Source of the DNA: Yoonia sp035117555
Lineage (GTDB): Bacteria > Pseudomonadota > Alphaproteobacteria > Rhodobacterales > Rhodobacteraceae
Length of the DNA stretch: 64,000 nt
Assembly (NCBI RefSeq): GCF_035117555.1
Contig: NZ_JAYKPK010000004.1
Location: forward strand, 1-64,000
Direction of reading: 5' to 3'
Position 1 is the stretch's first letter, and the number at the start of each line of letters is the position of its first letter. Under the pieces are notes generated by a model. That model saw nothing but the letters and a program-made list of their open reading frames with translations, searched no databases and was not told where the DNA came from. Positions 1 through 7,435 of this stretch are shown here, one piece after another. The translations under genes and the position numbers were made by a program.

Positions 1-194
1 CTGCGGTTCTCTTCCTCCATGGCTTTCATCTGGCTGACCATGGATGCATCCATGCCCCCATACTTCGCACGCCATTTGTAAAACGACGCATTGCTCATGC
101 CATGTTCACGGCAAAGCTCGGCCACCGGCACACCACCTTCGGCTTGGCGCAGGATCGCAAGGATCTGGGGTTCGCTATATCTGGTCATCTTCAT
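1..194 (-). CDS. IS3-family transposase OrfA, N-terminal part (runs off the window)
   Basis: The reverse strand encodes a protein starting MKMTRYSEPQILAILRQAE and continuing through a helix-turn-helix stretch with CREHGMSNASFYKWRAKYGG, the classic N-terminus of OrfA of IS3-family elements (about 64 residues visible). OrfA binds the inverted repeats and is normally joined to the DDE OrfB by a -1 frameshift; OrfB would lie left of the window. The start at 194 is chosen because a GAGGAG Shine-Dalgarno sits a few bases upstream. Confidence 0.8.
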   Translation of the reverse strand, partial: MKMTRYSEPQILAILRQAEGGVPVAELCREHGMSNASFYKWRAKYGGMDASMVSQMKAMEEENR

Positions 195-262
195 TCAAAA
201 TCTCCTCGTTCATCTTGCCGAGAAAATTCTACTTCCGCAGCCCCTTACTTTCGGGGGGGATT
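1..262 (-). mobile_element. End of an IS3-family insertion sequence
   Basis: This is the upstream end of an insertion sequence that continues beyond the left window edge. It contains the start of an OrfA-type transposase and, further right, a G-run/C-run stretch (about 235-262) of the kind seen at IS3-family inverted-repeat tips. The junction is placed at about 262 because the downstream sequence then reads as the C-terminal part of an E1-like protein in one open frame. The exact tip and target duplication cannot be set without the other end. Confidence 0.65.
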
Positions 263-573
263 ACCCTTGGTTTATTGATGGTTTTGAGGACGGAATGTTT
301 CGGCGCACATCATCGCAGAATGATCGCCTGCCGCCTAAGGAATGTGGAAACTCCACCACACCGTTTGGGGCGGGAGAAGTAGCCGCTGTCCAAGCGATGA
401 TCGTTGACATCTGCCTTGATCGATTGCTCAGGGTCGGTATGTATGACACTTGGCGGACATGGTGGGCGTCAGACCAAAGCCTCGCCCAAACTGGGGGGCA
501 ATGGACCGAGGAGTTCTTGGCTATAAAGCCGACAGCAGTGGTATCGGGGGTGATAGAGCGACAATGGCCGTGA
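262..573 (+). pseudogene. Cap2-like (E1/ThiF) C-terminal remnant, cut by the IS
   Basis: One frame stays open from the IS junction to a TGA at 571-573. It encodes a stretch with CGNSTTPFGAGEVAAVQAMI followed by DICLDRLL and a Trp-rich tail. The TPFGA signature followed by a helical A-rich segment is typical of the end of ThiF/E1 adenylyltransferase domains, as in the E1-E2 fusion Cap2 of type II CBASS. No start or N-terminal domains remain. The stop overlaps the next ATG by 10 bases, as in a co-translated cap2-cap3 pair. The E1 assignment rests on a short motif and on context. Confidence 0.55.
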
Positions 574-1019
574 TCCTAGAAGGTGATTGTGTCATCGCGC
601 GATTTAACAGTGTGACCGTCCATTTTTCGCCTGACGTGCTTAGAGTTTTTGATGATCACCGCCAGAAAGGTTGGTTCAGCAGGGAGGCTGGAGGACAGCT
701 GTTTGCTGAAATCGATGGAGGAGTCTGGCATGTCACCTCAGCTACGGGGCCCAGAGTGGCGGATCGGCGGGGTCGCTTTTACTTTTGGCCGGACCGCAAG
801 ACTGAGCAGAGTGAGATCGACCATCATTTCATGACCGGACTTGAATATGTTGGCGACTGGCACACCCATCCGGAGAATGTGCCAGCACCGTCGGACGACG
901 ATACTGTCAGCATCCAGAATGTCGTCAGGGAATCGACCTTCTATACTTCGGGGCTGCTTCTTTGTATTGTTGGTCTTGCTCCATTTCCTATGGGGTTGCA
1001 TGTATCGTTCCATGATTAA
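564..1019 (+). CDS. Cap3-like JAMM/MPN isopeptidase (CBASS-associated)
   Basis: A 151-residue single-domain JAB/MPN metalloprotease. The JAMM zinc site is complete: Glu41, then His100 and His102 in DWHTHPENVPAPSDDD, with Ser110 and Asp113 at the canonical spacing (H-x-H-x7-S-x2-D). Cap3 enzymes remove the CD-NTase from Cap2-linked targets in type II CBASS; standalone members are about this size. The ATG at 564 is preferred to 450 because it sits at the end of the E1-like remnant and removes a non-conserved leader. Its active site looks intact although its E1 partner is broken. A Bil-type or ICE-type JAB protein is an alternative. Confidence 0.75.
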   Translation: MAVILEGDCVIARFNSVTVHFSPDVLRVFDDHRQKGWFSREAGGQLFAEIDGGVWHVTSATGPRVADRRGRFYFWPDRKTEQSEIDHHFMTGLEYVGDWHTHPENVPAPSDDDTVSIQNVVRESTFYTSGLLLCIVGLAPFPMGLHVSFHD

Positions 1020-1060
1020 TAGCCGTCATCCGCCGCGCGCAACGATTGCATTGCTAATGA

Positions 1061-1720
1061 TCAGCGTTGGCAACTTTTCTCACCGGCATGAGAATAGCTA
1101 TCAAAAATCTGTAGGTGTCGATCTGACAACCGTATAGAGCCGTTAGTTCCTCTATCGGTCCAGTAATGACCATTCAGCTCTATCGGTGGCCGGCCAAGCA
1201 CTTTATACTTGAAGCTTCCATAGTGAATATGACTTGTTCTCTTTGAAGTGATCGCTGCATTCTTTCGAAAAAGGATTCCTGGATCACTTTGATAGACACC
1301 ATAAATATAAATAGTTCCATCTTCCTGAAGATCGAAGCTGCTCGCCACCAGAAAAGACTCTGACTCTTCGGTCATTAATCTAATCGATATCTTTAAGAAG
1401 GATTGTCGAACAGCTGCGAACCCAGCGGTAGGTGGAACAATCTCACCACTAATTGGGCTAACATATGACGATTGGAGTACGACTCGCCAAGTGCCATTCA
1501 AGTCTGGCCTCTTGCAAAGCAAGCTCACGGGCCATACTCTCCAAAGGTAGCTATTAAAGAGCCAGACAGCCGAGGTTAGCGTTGCAAGCGTCAGGGAGTA
1601 CGGTTTGACGTGATCCCATGTCAGCTCGATGCCGAGAACCCATAGGGAAGCTCCCCAAACCGAAACGGCTATGATAAGTAGGGCTGAAATTGAGGTCCGG
1701 TTTAGCAAAATGACATCCAT
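1061..1720 (-). CDS. Cap15-like CBASS effector: two TM helices plus beta-barrel
   Basis: A 219-residue protein with two N-terminal membrane helices (about residues 10-31 and 41-62), then a beta-rich domain with PDLNGTWRVVLQSSY (72-86), KISIRLMTEESESF (110-123), IHYGSFKYKV (165-174) and ELNGHYWTDRGTNGSIRL (181-198). This succession matches the Cap15 family, whose barrel binds a cyclic dinucleotide and whose membrane helices then oligomerise and disrupt the inner membrane. The ATG at 1720 is chosen because the first helix follows at once; the open frame extends to 1864 with no TM or barrel features. It converges on the cap3-like gene and is divergent from the DAC-like gene. No CD-NTase is adjacent. 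Confidence 0.82.
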   Translation of the reverse strand: MDVILLNRTSISALLIIAVSVWGASLWVLGIELTWDHVKPYSLTLATLTSAVWLFNSYLWRVWPVSLLCKRPDLNGTWRVVLQSSYVSPISGEIVPPTAGFAAVRQSFLKISIRLMTEESESFLVASSFDLQEDGTIYIYGVYQSDPGILFRKNAAITSKRTSHIHYGSFKYKVLGRPPIELNGHYWTDRGTNGSIRLSDRHLQIFDSYSHAGEKSCQR

Positions 1721-2186
1721 GCACCAAGAATTGAAGGCGGTAATAAATACTCTATCGCGCAAAGGTTTGCCTTTCCACCCTGCAATATTTGTGTTTTCGA
1801 CTGGCCAAGTGTCTGGCGAGGACTGTGTCCCAATGGATCGCTCTCCGATGCCGAGGGTTGGCACTCCGTTTAAAGCCGATTTTCTCTCATTTTTAAATGA
1901 AGCAATCGAGATAAACCCCAGTGTACATGATGGAGCGATGGTCTTTAGTAGGCGTTCCGCTGAAGAGCCGTACTATTTAGTATCTTGGTCGATGCGGATC
2001 GTCAGTAATCACATTTCTCTGTGTTCGAAGCCAAACCTTGGTTCGGCTTACAATAGTGCGTTGTCGTTATCGCTGGCCGAATGTGTGGATATATGCTGCA
2101 TTATAGGGTTAGATCGCATTACCTTTTTTGAAAGCGGATGCTCCTTCTCGGAGCTAAACGGGGCAGAGGGTCATCATTCCAGCTAA
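1719..2186 (+). CDS. DisA_N/DAC-like protein, divergent partner of the Cap15-like gene
   Basis: A 155-residue protein (start uncertain: ATGs at 1710, 1719 and 1833). Residues 69-73 read VHDGA, the DGA motif of diadenylate cyclase (DisA_N) folds. Residues 107-118 read LGSAYNSALSLS, aligning with the LGTRHRAALGLS region of active cyclases but with the catalytic RHR replaced by AYN. A terminal block, IGLDRITFFESG, also fits the fold. This suggests a derived, probably non-cyclising nucleotide-sensing DAC domain, or a divergent synthase. The early start is preferred because HPAIFVF near residue 20 looks like an internal strand of the domain. The gene is AT-rich like its neighbour. The assignment is by motif only. 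Confidence 0.55.
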   Translation: MHQELKAVINTLSRKGLPFHPAIFVFSTGQVSGEDCVPMDRSPMPRVGTPFKADFLSFLNEAIEINPSVHDGAMVFSRRSAEEPYYLVSWSMRIVSNHISLCSKPNLGSAYNSALSLSLAECVDICCIIGLDRITFFESGCSFSELNGAEGHHSS

Positions 2187-2654
2187 TTATTGGCACACCC
2201 CTCATGAAAAGACATCCATATCCTGTACATAAATTTGACTATTCATATCAGCGATCGATTGCAATTTTATTTCTTTGGGTGGCGTTAGACCGAACCTATA
2301 TAGGTTCATATAGAGCGCTGGTTTCGTAGTCGTGGCCAGGTTTGAGCGCCCGATAAACTTCTTTCCGCCCGACGAGGCGACTTTCCCTTACGTCAATTGA
2401 CTCGCAACGTATCAATGACGGTTGCTCTATCAAGGTCTCCGCCCTGTTGCACTGCTGTCAAACCGCTTTCCGCCCGTTGTGACGTTGCCATGGGGGCGCA
2501 AGGTTCGTAAATCCAGATAGTATACCAACTAAAGGTTCCATTAATCGTATTTCGGCCTCCGGATTTGATATACCTCTTTGCGTCAGGACTCCTCTGGCAA
2601 CACATGTACGCTTATTTCGGGTGGTAACCCCAACCCAAGTATGGAATTGACTCG
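2187..2654. other. Gene-free stretch in the accessory island
   Basis: AT-rich sequence between the DAC-like gene and the small ribbon-helix-helix gene. Short open frames exist on both strands, but none has a recognisable domain, a convincing Shine-Dalgarno or island-like codon use. I see no tRNA, integrase fragment or repeat here; it probably holds the promoter for the next gene and decayed island DNA. Confidence 0.4.
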
Positions 2655-2873
2655 ATGAAACCACGAAACCACCCGGACAGCCACGAACTGCACGATTGGT
2701 CCATGTACGGACCGAAGGATCCGGAGATAGCCAATCTAGTTGATCGGCTTGCTTTTGATCACGGGTTGCGGGTGCATGAAATTGAGGCAATTATTTTGCG
2801 GGCACTGCAAGAGCGGTTGGCTTCAGAGGGGACTGGAAGCGCTTCGCACCCGTTAGATCAAAGCGATAGCTAG
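2655..2873 (+). CDS. Small ribbon-helix-helix/VapB-like protein (orphan antitoxin-like)
   Basis: A 72-residue protein with a central segment, PEIANLVDRLAFDHGL followed by IEAIILRALQERLASEG. The spacing resembles Rv0623/VapB-type antitoxins (a short strand region, a helix, a Gly turn, then a basic/acidic helix ending in RALQERL). Such proteins normally repress their own operon and neutralise a PIN toxin, but no toxin gene is adjacent. The Shine-Dalgarno is weak (GGA at 2643). It could be an orphan regulator left by island decay. Confidence 0.45.
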   Translation: MKPRNHPDSHELHDWSMYGPKDPEIANLVDRLAFDHGLRVHEIEAIILRALQERLASEGTGSASHPLDQSDS

Positions 2874-3013
2874 AGAGTCCGAGGTGCATCGGGAACTACA
2901 ACACGTCAAACCGCTGATCGCCTCGGCTCGGGCTGCAGACCCTCAAAGTTCAACACAATGGAAAAAACGCTGTCCAAAATGGAACATCTATGTGTCCCTT
3001 TTCAAATGAGAAT

Positions 3014-3089
<76 letters not shown>

Positions 3090-3169
3090 ATTTGCAACCT
3101 GCGTTGCGCTTGCTGTCTATGCAGCAGGCCGGGCGAGATCAAGTGCTAATCGCGCCCGGATGTCAGCTT

Positions 3170-3499
3170 TTAATCGTCGTCGGTCTTGGCTGCGACATCG
3201 CCCAGATCGTCGAAGGACACAGTGTCTTCGTCGTCGTCATCTTCCAGCACGTCATCGCCCAGATCGACATCCTCGTCTTCTTCATCGTCGAGGATTAGAT
3301 CTTCGTCTTCATCATCGGTGTCACGCGATTTCTTGGATTGCAGATCTTCCGCATCCGCCACCATGGTGCGGGTCTTGGATGTGTCGACGGCCACCTCTTT
3401 GCCCGTATAGGGGCTGATGATCGGTGTCGCATTCAGGTCGTAAAAGCGTTTGCCGGTCTCGGGGCAGACGCGTTTGGTGCCCCATTCTTCATTTGGCAT
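3170..3499 (-). CDS. TIGR02300/FYDLN_acid family protein
   Basis: A 109-residue protein with an N-terminal block around GTKRVCPETGKRFYDLNATP and a PYTGKE motif, followed by a long low-complexity acidic tail of Asp and Glu (about residues 60-105). This is the full architecture of the alphaproteobacterial FYDLN_acid family, whose function is unknown. The Cys and tyrosine-rich head may be a minimal metal-binding ribbon; that is inference. It is encoded directly upstream of tRNA-Ala on the same strand. Confidence 0.9.
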   Translation of the reverse strand: MPNEEWGTKRVCPETGKRFYDLNATPIISPYTGKEVAVDTSKTRTMVADAEDLQSKKSRDTDDEDEDLILDDEEDEDVDLGDDVLEDDDDEDTVSFDDLGDVAAKTDDD

Positions 3500-3609
3500 A
3501 GGCTATCCCTTCAAAAACTTGGTCGCCCCTTGCGGGTGATCGACGCCAACTGCCATAAGCAGGACGAGGTGTCAAAGGCTTTGGCGCAGGTGAATATAGA
3601 AAGCTGGAT

Positions 3610-4299
3610 ATGGGCCGTCACGTGCTGCATGGCAACCCCCCGATTGAGGTGACATTGCGCAAATCGGCCCAGGCGCGGCGTTTGTCGCTGCGGATCTCGC
3701 GGCTGGACGGGCGGGTGACGCTGACCATGCCGGTCAACGCCCCCGAACGCGAGGGAATCACCTTTCTACGCGAAAAGGAAAGCTGGCTGCGCGGGCATCT
3801 GGGGCAGATGGTTCCCGCCGAACAGATCAGCATTGGCAGCGTTGTGCCGGTGCAGGGCAGGGCACTGACGGTAGTGCAGGGGGCGGGGCTGCGGGTCAGG
3901 CTGCTGGACGACCGGATCGAGGTGCCTGCCAATCGCAATGCCTGTGCCGCCATCCGTGCGCGGCTGCGGGCGATGGCGCGGGACGCGCTGGCCGAGGCGT
4001 CGGACCGGCATGCCGCGACTTTGGGGGTCAGCTATGCAAAGCTGTCCATCAGGGACACAAGATCGCGCTGGGGGTCCTGTTCCAGCAAGGGCGTGCTGAT
4101 GTATTCTTGGCGGCTGATCATGGCCCCGCCTGCCGTGCTGGATTACGTCGCCGCGCATGAGGTGGCGCATCTGCGCGAAATGAACCATGCGCCCGCCTTC
4201 TGGAATGTCGTCGCCCATCTCTGTCCTGACTACGCTGCGCATCGCAAATGGTTGCGCGATCACGGTGAAACCCTGCACCGGCTGCGTTTCGACGATTGA
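3610..4299 (+). CDS. YgjP-like/M48-related zinc metalloprotease (DUF45)
   Basis: A 229-residue protein with an N-terminal basic segment, VTLRKSAQARRLSLRIS, the SRWGSCSSKG motif and the zinc motif HEVAH (His183, Glu184, His187) followed by N-H-A-P-A-F-W with a third His. This order defines the YgjP/DUF45 (SprT-like) family of putative cytoplasmic metallopeptidases. No signal peptide is seen. The gene stands alone and is followed within 32 bases by the GntR regulator on the same strand. Confidence 0.88.
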   Translation: MGRHVLHGNPPIEVTLRKSAQARRLSLRISRLDGRVTLTMPVNAPEREGITFLREKESWLRGHLGQMVPAEQISIGSVVPVQGRALTVVQGAGLRVRLLDDRIEVPANRNACAAIRARLRAMARDALAEASDRHAATLGVSYAKLSIRDTRSRWGSCSSKGVLMYSWRLIMAPPAVLDYVAAHEVAHLREMNHAPAFWNVVAHLCPDYAAHRKWLRDHGETLHRLRFDD

Positions 4300-4312
4300 C
4301 CGGGGCGCCGTT

Positions 4313-4322
4313 TGTGATCACA
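4313..4322. promoter_or_regulatory. TGTGATCACA palindrome before the GntR gene
   Basis: A perfect 10-bp palindrome ending nine bases before the GntR start codon. It has the GT-N4-AC core typical of FadR-subfamily GntR operators. The same sequence occurs as 21-bp-spaced pairs upstream of sucC and sdhC. Its position, overlapping the expected ribosome-binding region, suits autorepression. Confidence 0.5.
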
Positions 4323-4330
4323 TATCACCC

Positions 4331-4981
4331 ATGCTGATCCAGCCCCGCCCCGTCGATTCAACCACCTCTGCCCATGAACGGGTCTACCGGGCATTGCGCA
4401 CGCAGATCATGCATGGCGAGATCGGCCCAGGCGAGGCATTGACGCTGCGTGGCATCGGCAAGACTTACGCCGTCTCGATGACCCCCGCGCGCGAGGCTGT
4501 GCGCAGGCTGGTCGCGGAAGGGGCATTGTTTCTGTCGTCCTCTGGCCGCGTCTCCACCCCCGCGCTGACCAATGAACGGATCGAGGAACTGGCGACCTTA
4601 CGCGCCCTGCTGGAACCGGAACTGGCCTCGCGCGCTTTGCCGCGTGCCCACTTTGCCCTGATCGACCGGTTGGAGGCGATCAACCAAGGCGTCAGCCAGA
4701 TGGTCGCGCGCCATGATGCCTCTGGCTATATCCGCATGAACCTGGAATTTCACCGGATGCTCTATCTGCGCGCGCAGGCCCCCGCCATGCTGGCAATGAC
4801 CGAAACGGTCTGGCTGCAACTTGGCCCCACGATGCGCGCGCTTTACGGGCGATTGAACCGCAAGGACCCGCCTTATCATCACAAGCTGATTCTCGGTGCG
4901 CTAAAGGCTGGTGACGAACCCGGCTTGCGGCTGGCGATCCGCACCGATGTTACGCAAGGCTTGCGGATGCTCAAAGGCTGA
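4331..4981 (+). CDS. GntR-family (FCD domain) transcriptional regulator
   Basis: A 216-residue regulator with an N-terminal winged helix (about 12-80, including ALRTQIMHGEIGPGEAL and SMTPAREAVRRLVAEGAL) and an all-helical FCD ligand domain (about 85-205, with LRALLEPELASRAL, NLEFHRMLYL and HHKLILGALKAGD). FCD members bind small organic acids, often with a metal held by His residues. The start at 4331 matches the family N-terminus; the frame extends further upstream only inside the preceding gene. The palindrome at 4313-4322 suggests autoregulation, and matching sites at suc and sdh make it the leading candidate for a TCA-cycle regulator. That link is inference. Confidence 0.88.
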   Translation: MLIQPRPVDSTTSAHERVYRALRTQIMHGEIGPGEALTLRGIGKTYAVSMTPAREAVRRLVAEGALFLSSSGRVSTPALTNERIEELATLRALLEPELASRALPRAHFALIDRLEAINQGVSQMVARHDASGYIRMNLEFHRMLYLRAQAPAMLAMTETVWLQLGPTMRALYGRLNRKDPPYHHKLILGALKAGDEPGLRLAIRTDVTQGLRMLKG

Positions 4982-4992
4982 CCTGATCGCAG

Positions 4993-5481
4993 CTAGCCCT
5001 GCCGGTCCAGATCCGCAATCGCCAGATCCAGCGCGCGGCGGACATCCGGGCCCGGCATCCCGATGCCATAGGCCAAACCGGTGATAAATTCATATGTCGC
5101 CTGCGAAATTCGGCCATGTCTGATAGCGACCCTCAACACGCCGCCCATCATGACGTCTTTCTCGTGGTCGCGCAGCCCATGTCCGAAGGCGATGAAATCA
5201 TGCGCCGTCAGGTTGGTGGTGATCCGATCCGAAAGCTGCAGGATGTCCGATGCGGCAAAGGTCCAGCCCGTCAGTTGGTGTGCAGCATCACGGATCAGGG
5301 CCGCTTCTGCTGCGGTGACCACACCATCGCATTTGCCGGTATGGCACATCGCGGACAAGGTCCGTGTCGCCGCTTTCTTGCGCAGCGGCGCGCTGCCGCG
5401 CCGGACAAGGAATTTGACCCGCCGGATCACCAAAGCAGTGCCGCGATCAACAGCCTTTTCATCATTCACCCTGGCCTTCAA
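4993..5481 (-). CDS. TerB-like helical protein
   Basis: Up to 162 residues if the TTG at 5481 is used; internal starts (a GTG near residue 18, Met45) are possible. The C-terminal 118 residues include CDGVVTAAEAALIRDAAHQL, the shape of the TerB/DjlA helical domain (a DG turn followed by an EAxxI helix), and a long basic N-terminus that could be a leader. TerB-like domains occur in membrane-stress proteins, but the function here is unknown. It converges on the GntR gene with an 11-base gap. Confidence 0.5.
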   Translation of the reverse strand: MKARVNDEKAVDRGTALVIRRVKFLVRRGSAPLRKKAATRTLSAMCHTGKCDGVVTAAEAALIRDAAHQLTGWTFAASDILQLSDRITTNLTAHDFIAFGHGLRDHEKDVMMGGVLRVAIRHGRISQATYEFITGLAYGIGMPGPDVRRALDLAIADLDRQG

Positions 5482-5560
5482 CGAATCTTGACGTAACGTA
5501 AAGTCATGGATTGTGGCGGGGTTATGGTCGCCTGTTATTTGAGGCGGAAATAACCATACA

Positions 5561-5597
5561 AAAGGCGGCGATCCTTTCGGGATCGCCGCCTTTTGTC
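5561..5597 (-). terminator. Bidirectional rho-independent terminator after lpdA
   Basis: A perfect 14-bp stem (5561-5574 with 5580-5593, core GGCGGCGATCC) around a five-base loop, with T-runs on both sides. It begins about 20 bases beyond the lpdA stop and would end the leftward suc-lpd transcript as well as any rightward reading. Confidence 0.9.
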
Positions 5598-5616
5598 AAA
5601 ATAATCCGGTGTCGGT

Positions 5617-7005
5617 TCAGGCGTGGATCGCGCCGTCGCCACAGGCAAGCGCTGCCTCACGCACCGCCTCGGAATAGGTCGGGTGGGCGTGGCAGGTGCG
5701 GGCCAGATCCTCTGCTGCCGCGCCGAATTCCATCGCGACGCAGATTTCATGGATCAGATCGCCCGCCATCGGCCCGATGATATGCGCGCCCAGAATGCGG
5801 TCGGTTTCCTTATCGGCGAGGATTTTCACAAACCCTTCGCCTGCAAAATTCGCCTTGGCCCGCGCATTGCCCATGAAGGGGAATTTGCCAACCTTATAGG
5901 CGCGGCCTTCTTCCTTCAGCATTTCCTCGGTGGCACCCACATTGGCCACCTCGGGGTGGGTATAGATCACGCCGGGGATCACGTTGTAGTTTACATGCGG
6001 GTGCTGCCCGGCGATGCCTTCAGCGACGGCCATGCCTTCATCCTCGGCCTTATGCGCCAGCATCGGGCCAGCAATCGTGTCGCCGATCGCGTAGATGCCC
6101 GGCACATTGGTCGCATATTTGCTGTCGGTCTTGATCTGGCCACGCTCGGTCATCTCGACACCCAGTTCTGTCAGGCCCAGACCTTCGGTATAGGGTTTGC
6201 GGCCTGTGGCGACCAGGACAGTGTCAGCCGTCATCGCATGTTCGCTGTCATCCTTGCGCAGCTTATAGGTCACTGTGGCTTTGCCGCCTTTGACCGTCAC
6301 ACCCTGCACAGCCGCGCCAAGGGTGAATTTCAGCCCTTGCTTGGTCAGCATCTTCTGAAATTGCCGCGCCACCTCTGCATCCATACCGGGGGTGATCGCG
6401 TCAAGATATTCGATCACCGACACATCGGCACCCAGACGGGCATAGACCGACCCAAGCTCCAGCCCGATCACGCCTGCGCCGATCACGACCATGGTTTTCG
6501 GGATCTTGCCCAGTTCCAGCGCGCCGGTGGAGGTCACGACGGTTTTTTCATCCACCTCGACACCGGGCAGGCTTGCGGGGGTTGACCCAGACGCGATGAC
6601 GATATGCTTCGCCTCATGCACATCATCGCCGACCTTGACCTTGCCGGCCTCGGGGATGGTCGCCCAGCCTTTGATCCAATCGACCTTGTTTTTCTTGAAC
6701 AAAAACTCGATCCCGCCGGTGTTCTGCGCGATGGTGTCATCCTTATAGGACAGCATCTGTTTCCAATCGACGCTTGGCGCTTTGCCCTTCAGGCCCATCG
6801 TGGCAAAGTTATGTTCCGCCTCATGCAGCATATGGGTCGCATGCAGCATCGCCTTGGACGGGATACAGCCGACGTTCAGGCAGGTGCCGCCCAGCGTTTC
6901 GCGGCCTTCGACGCAGCCGACCTTGAGGCCCAGTTGCGCCGCGCGGATCGCGCCGACATAGCCGCCGGGGCCTGCGCCGATAAAGATGACATCATAGCTG
7001 GACAT
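5617..7005 (-). CDS. lpdA: Dihydrolipoyl dehydrogenase (E3)
   Basis: A 462-residue flavoprotein that reoxidises dihydrolipoamide of the 2-oxoglutarate dehydrogenase complex with NAD+. It shows the FAD Rossmann motif IGAGPGGYVGAIRAA (9-23), the redox disulphide Cys42/Cys47 in GGTCLNVGCIPSKAML, a second NAD-binding GxGxxG (VVIGAGVIGLELGS) and the C-terminal catalytic His-Glu pair in HAHPTYSEAV. Length and motifs are normal. It is the last gene of the leftward suc block, 20 bases after a MAPEG gene, and ends in a strong terminator. Confidence 0.97.
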   Translation of the reverse strand: MSSYDVIFIGAGPGGYVGAIRAAQLGLKVGCVEGRETLGGTCLNVGCIPSKAMLHATHMLHEAEHNFATMGLKGKAPSVDWKQMLSYKDDTIAQNTGGIEFLFKKNKVDWIKGWATIPEAGKVKVGDDVHEAKHIVIASGSTPASLPGVEVDEKTVVTSTGALELGKIPKTMVVIGAGVIGLELGSVYARLGADVSVIEYLDAITPGMDAEVARQFQKMLTKQGLKFTLGAAVQGVTVKGGKATVTYKLRKDDSEHAMTADTVLVATGRKPYTEGLGLTELGVEMTERGQIKTDSKYATNVPGIYAIGDTIAGPMLAHKAEDEGMAVAEGIAGQHPHVNYNVIPGVIYTHPEVANVGATEEMLKEEGRAYKVGKFPFMGNARAKANFAGEGFVKILADKETDRILGAHIIGPMAGDLIHEICVAMEFGAAAEDLARTCHAHPTYSEAVREAALACGDGAIHA

Positions 7006-7024
7006 GGGATAACTCCTTGAGACT

Positions 7025-7435
7025 TCAGAACAGGGCCGAGATGATCATCAGCATGGTGGCGGCAAAGCCGACCATCCAGATCACCGACCGCCAGGGGGTC
7101 AGGCCGAAATAATAGGCGGGGATGTAAAGCACCCGCGCGCCAAGATAGGTCCAGGCGCAGGCCGCAGACAGACCTGTCGCCTTATCGCCGAGCGTAACGA
7201 CGACAACGGCCAGCGTGAATAGTATTAAACCTTCAAAATGGTTATTTAGCGCGCGGAACAGGCGCCCGGTTCTGACGCTGACCTGCTCGATCAGCGGCTT
7301 GCCCAGACGGCCCGGATCACGCGGCCCGGCGGTTTTGCCGGGACCAAGTTCGAGGTTCGCAGGCACGGCCATCAGGAGGAATTGCACCCCTTGGAGCAAA
7401 CCGGCGAGGGCGAGGACGGTGAGTTCGGGGGTCAT
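7025..7435 (-). CDS. MAPEG family membrane protein
   Basis: A 136-residue protein with about four hydrophobic helices. It carries the MAPEG pattern RALNNHFEGLILFTLAVV and a tail WTYLGARVLYIPAYYFG. MAPEG proteins are glutathione-linked membrane enzymes in eukaryotes; bacterial members are uncharacterised. Its ATG overlaps the upstream zinc-ribbon gene stop as ATGA, and it is 20 bases before lpdA. Similar MAPEG genes beside suc/lpd are, from memory, usual in Rhodobacteraceae, so the oddity here is its upstream neighbour. Confidence 0.88.
   Translation of the reverse strand: MTPELTVLALAGLLQGVQFLLMAVPANLELGPGKTAGPRDPGRLGKPLIEQVSVRTGRLFRALNNHFEGLILFTLAVVVVTLGDKATGLSAACAWTYLGARVLYIPAYYFGLTPWRSVIWMVGFAATMLMIISALF

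Noticed and set aside
1629..1718. 5' extension of the DAC-like frame under the Cap15-like gene
   Set aside because: This part is antisense to the Cap15 membrane helices and lacks protein-like pattern, so the start was set at or after 1710.
1721..1864. N-terminal extension of the Cap15-like frame
   Set aside because: Cap15 proteins begin just before the first TM helix; the extra 48 residues look non-coding on this strand.
2393..2790. Reverse-strand open frames in the island gap and under the small RHH-like gene
   Set aside because: They show no domain, ribosome-binding site or composition support; the one at 2458-2790 is antisense to the better-supported gene.
3170..3410. Ser-rich plus-strand frames opposite the FYDLN gene
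   Set aside because: They are the complement of the acidic Asp/Glu tail, a low-complexity shadow.
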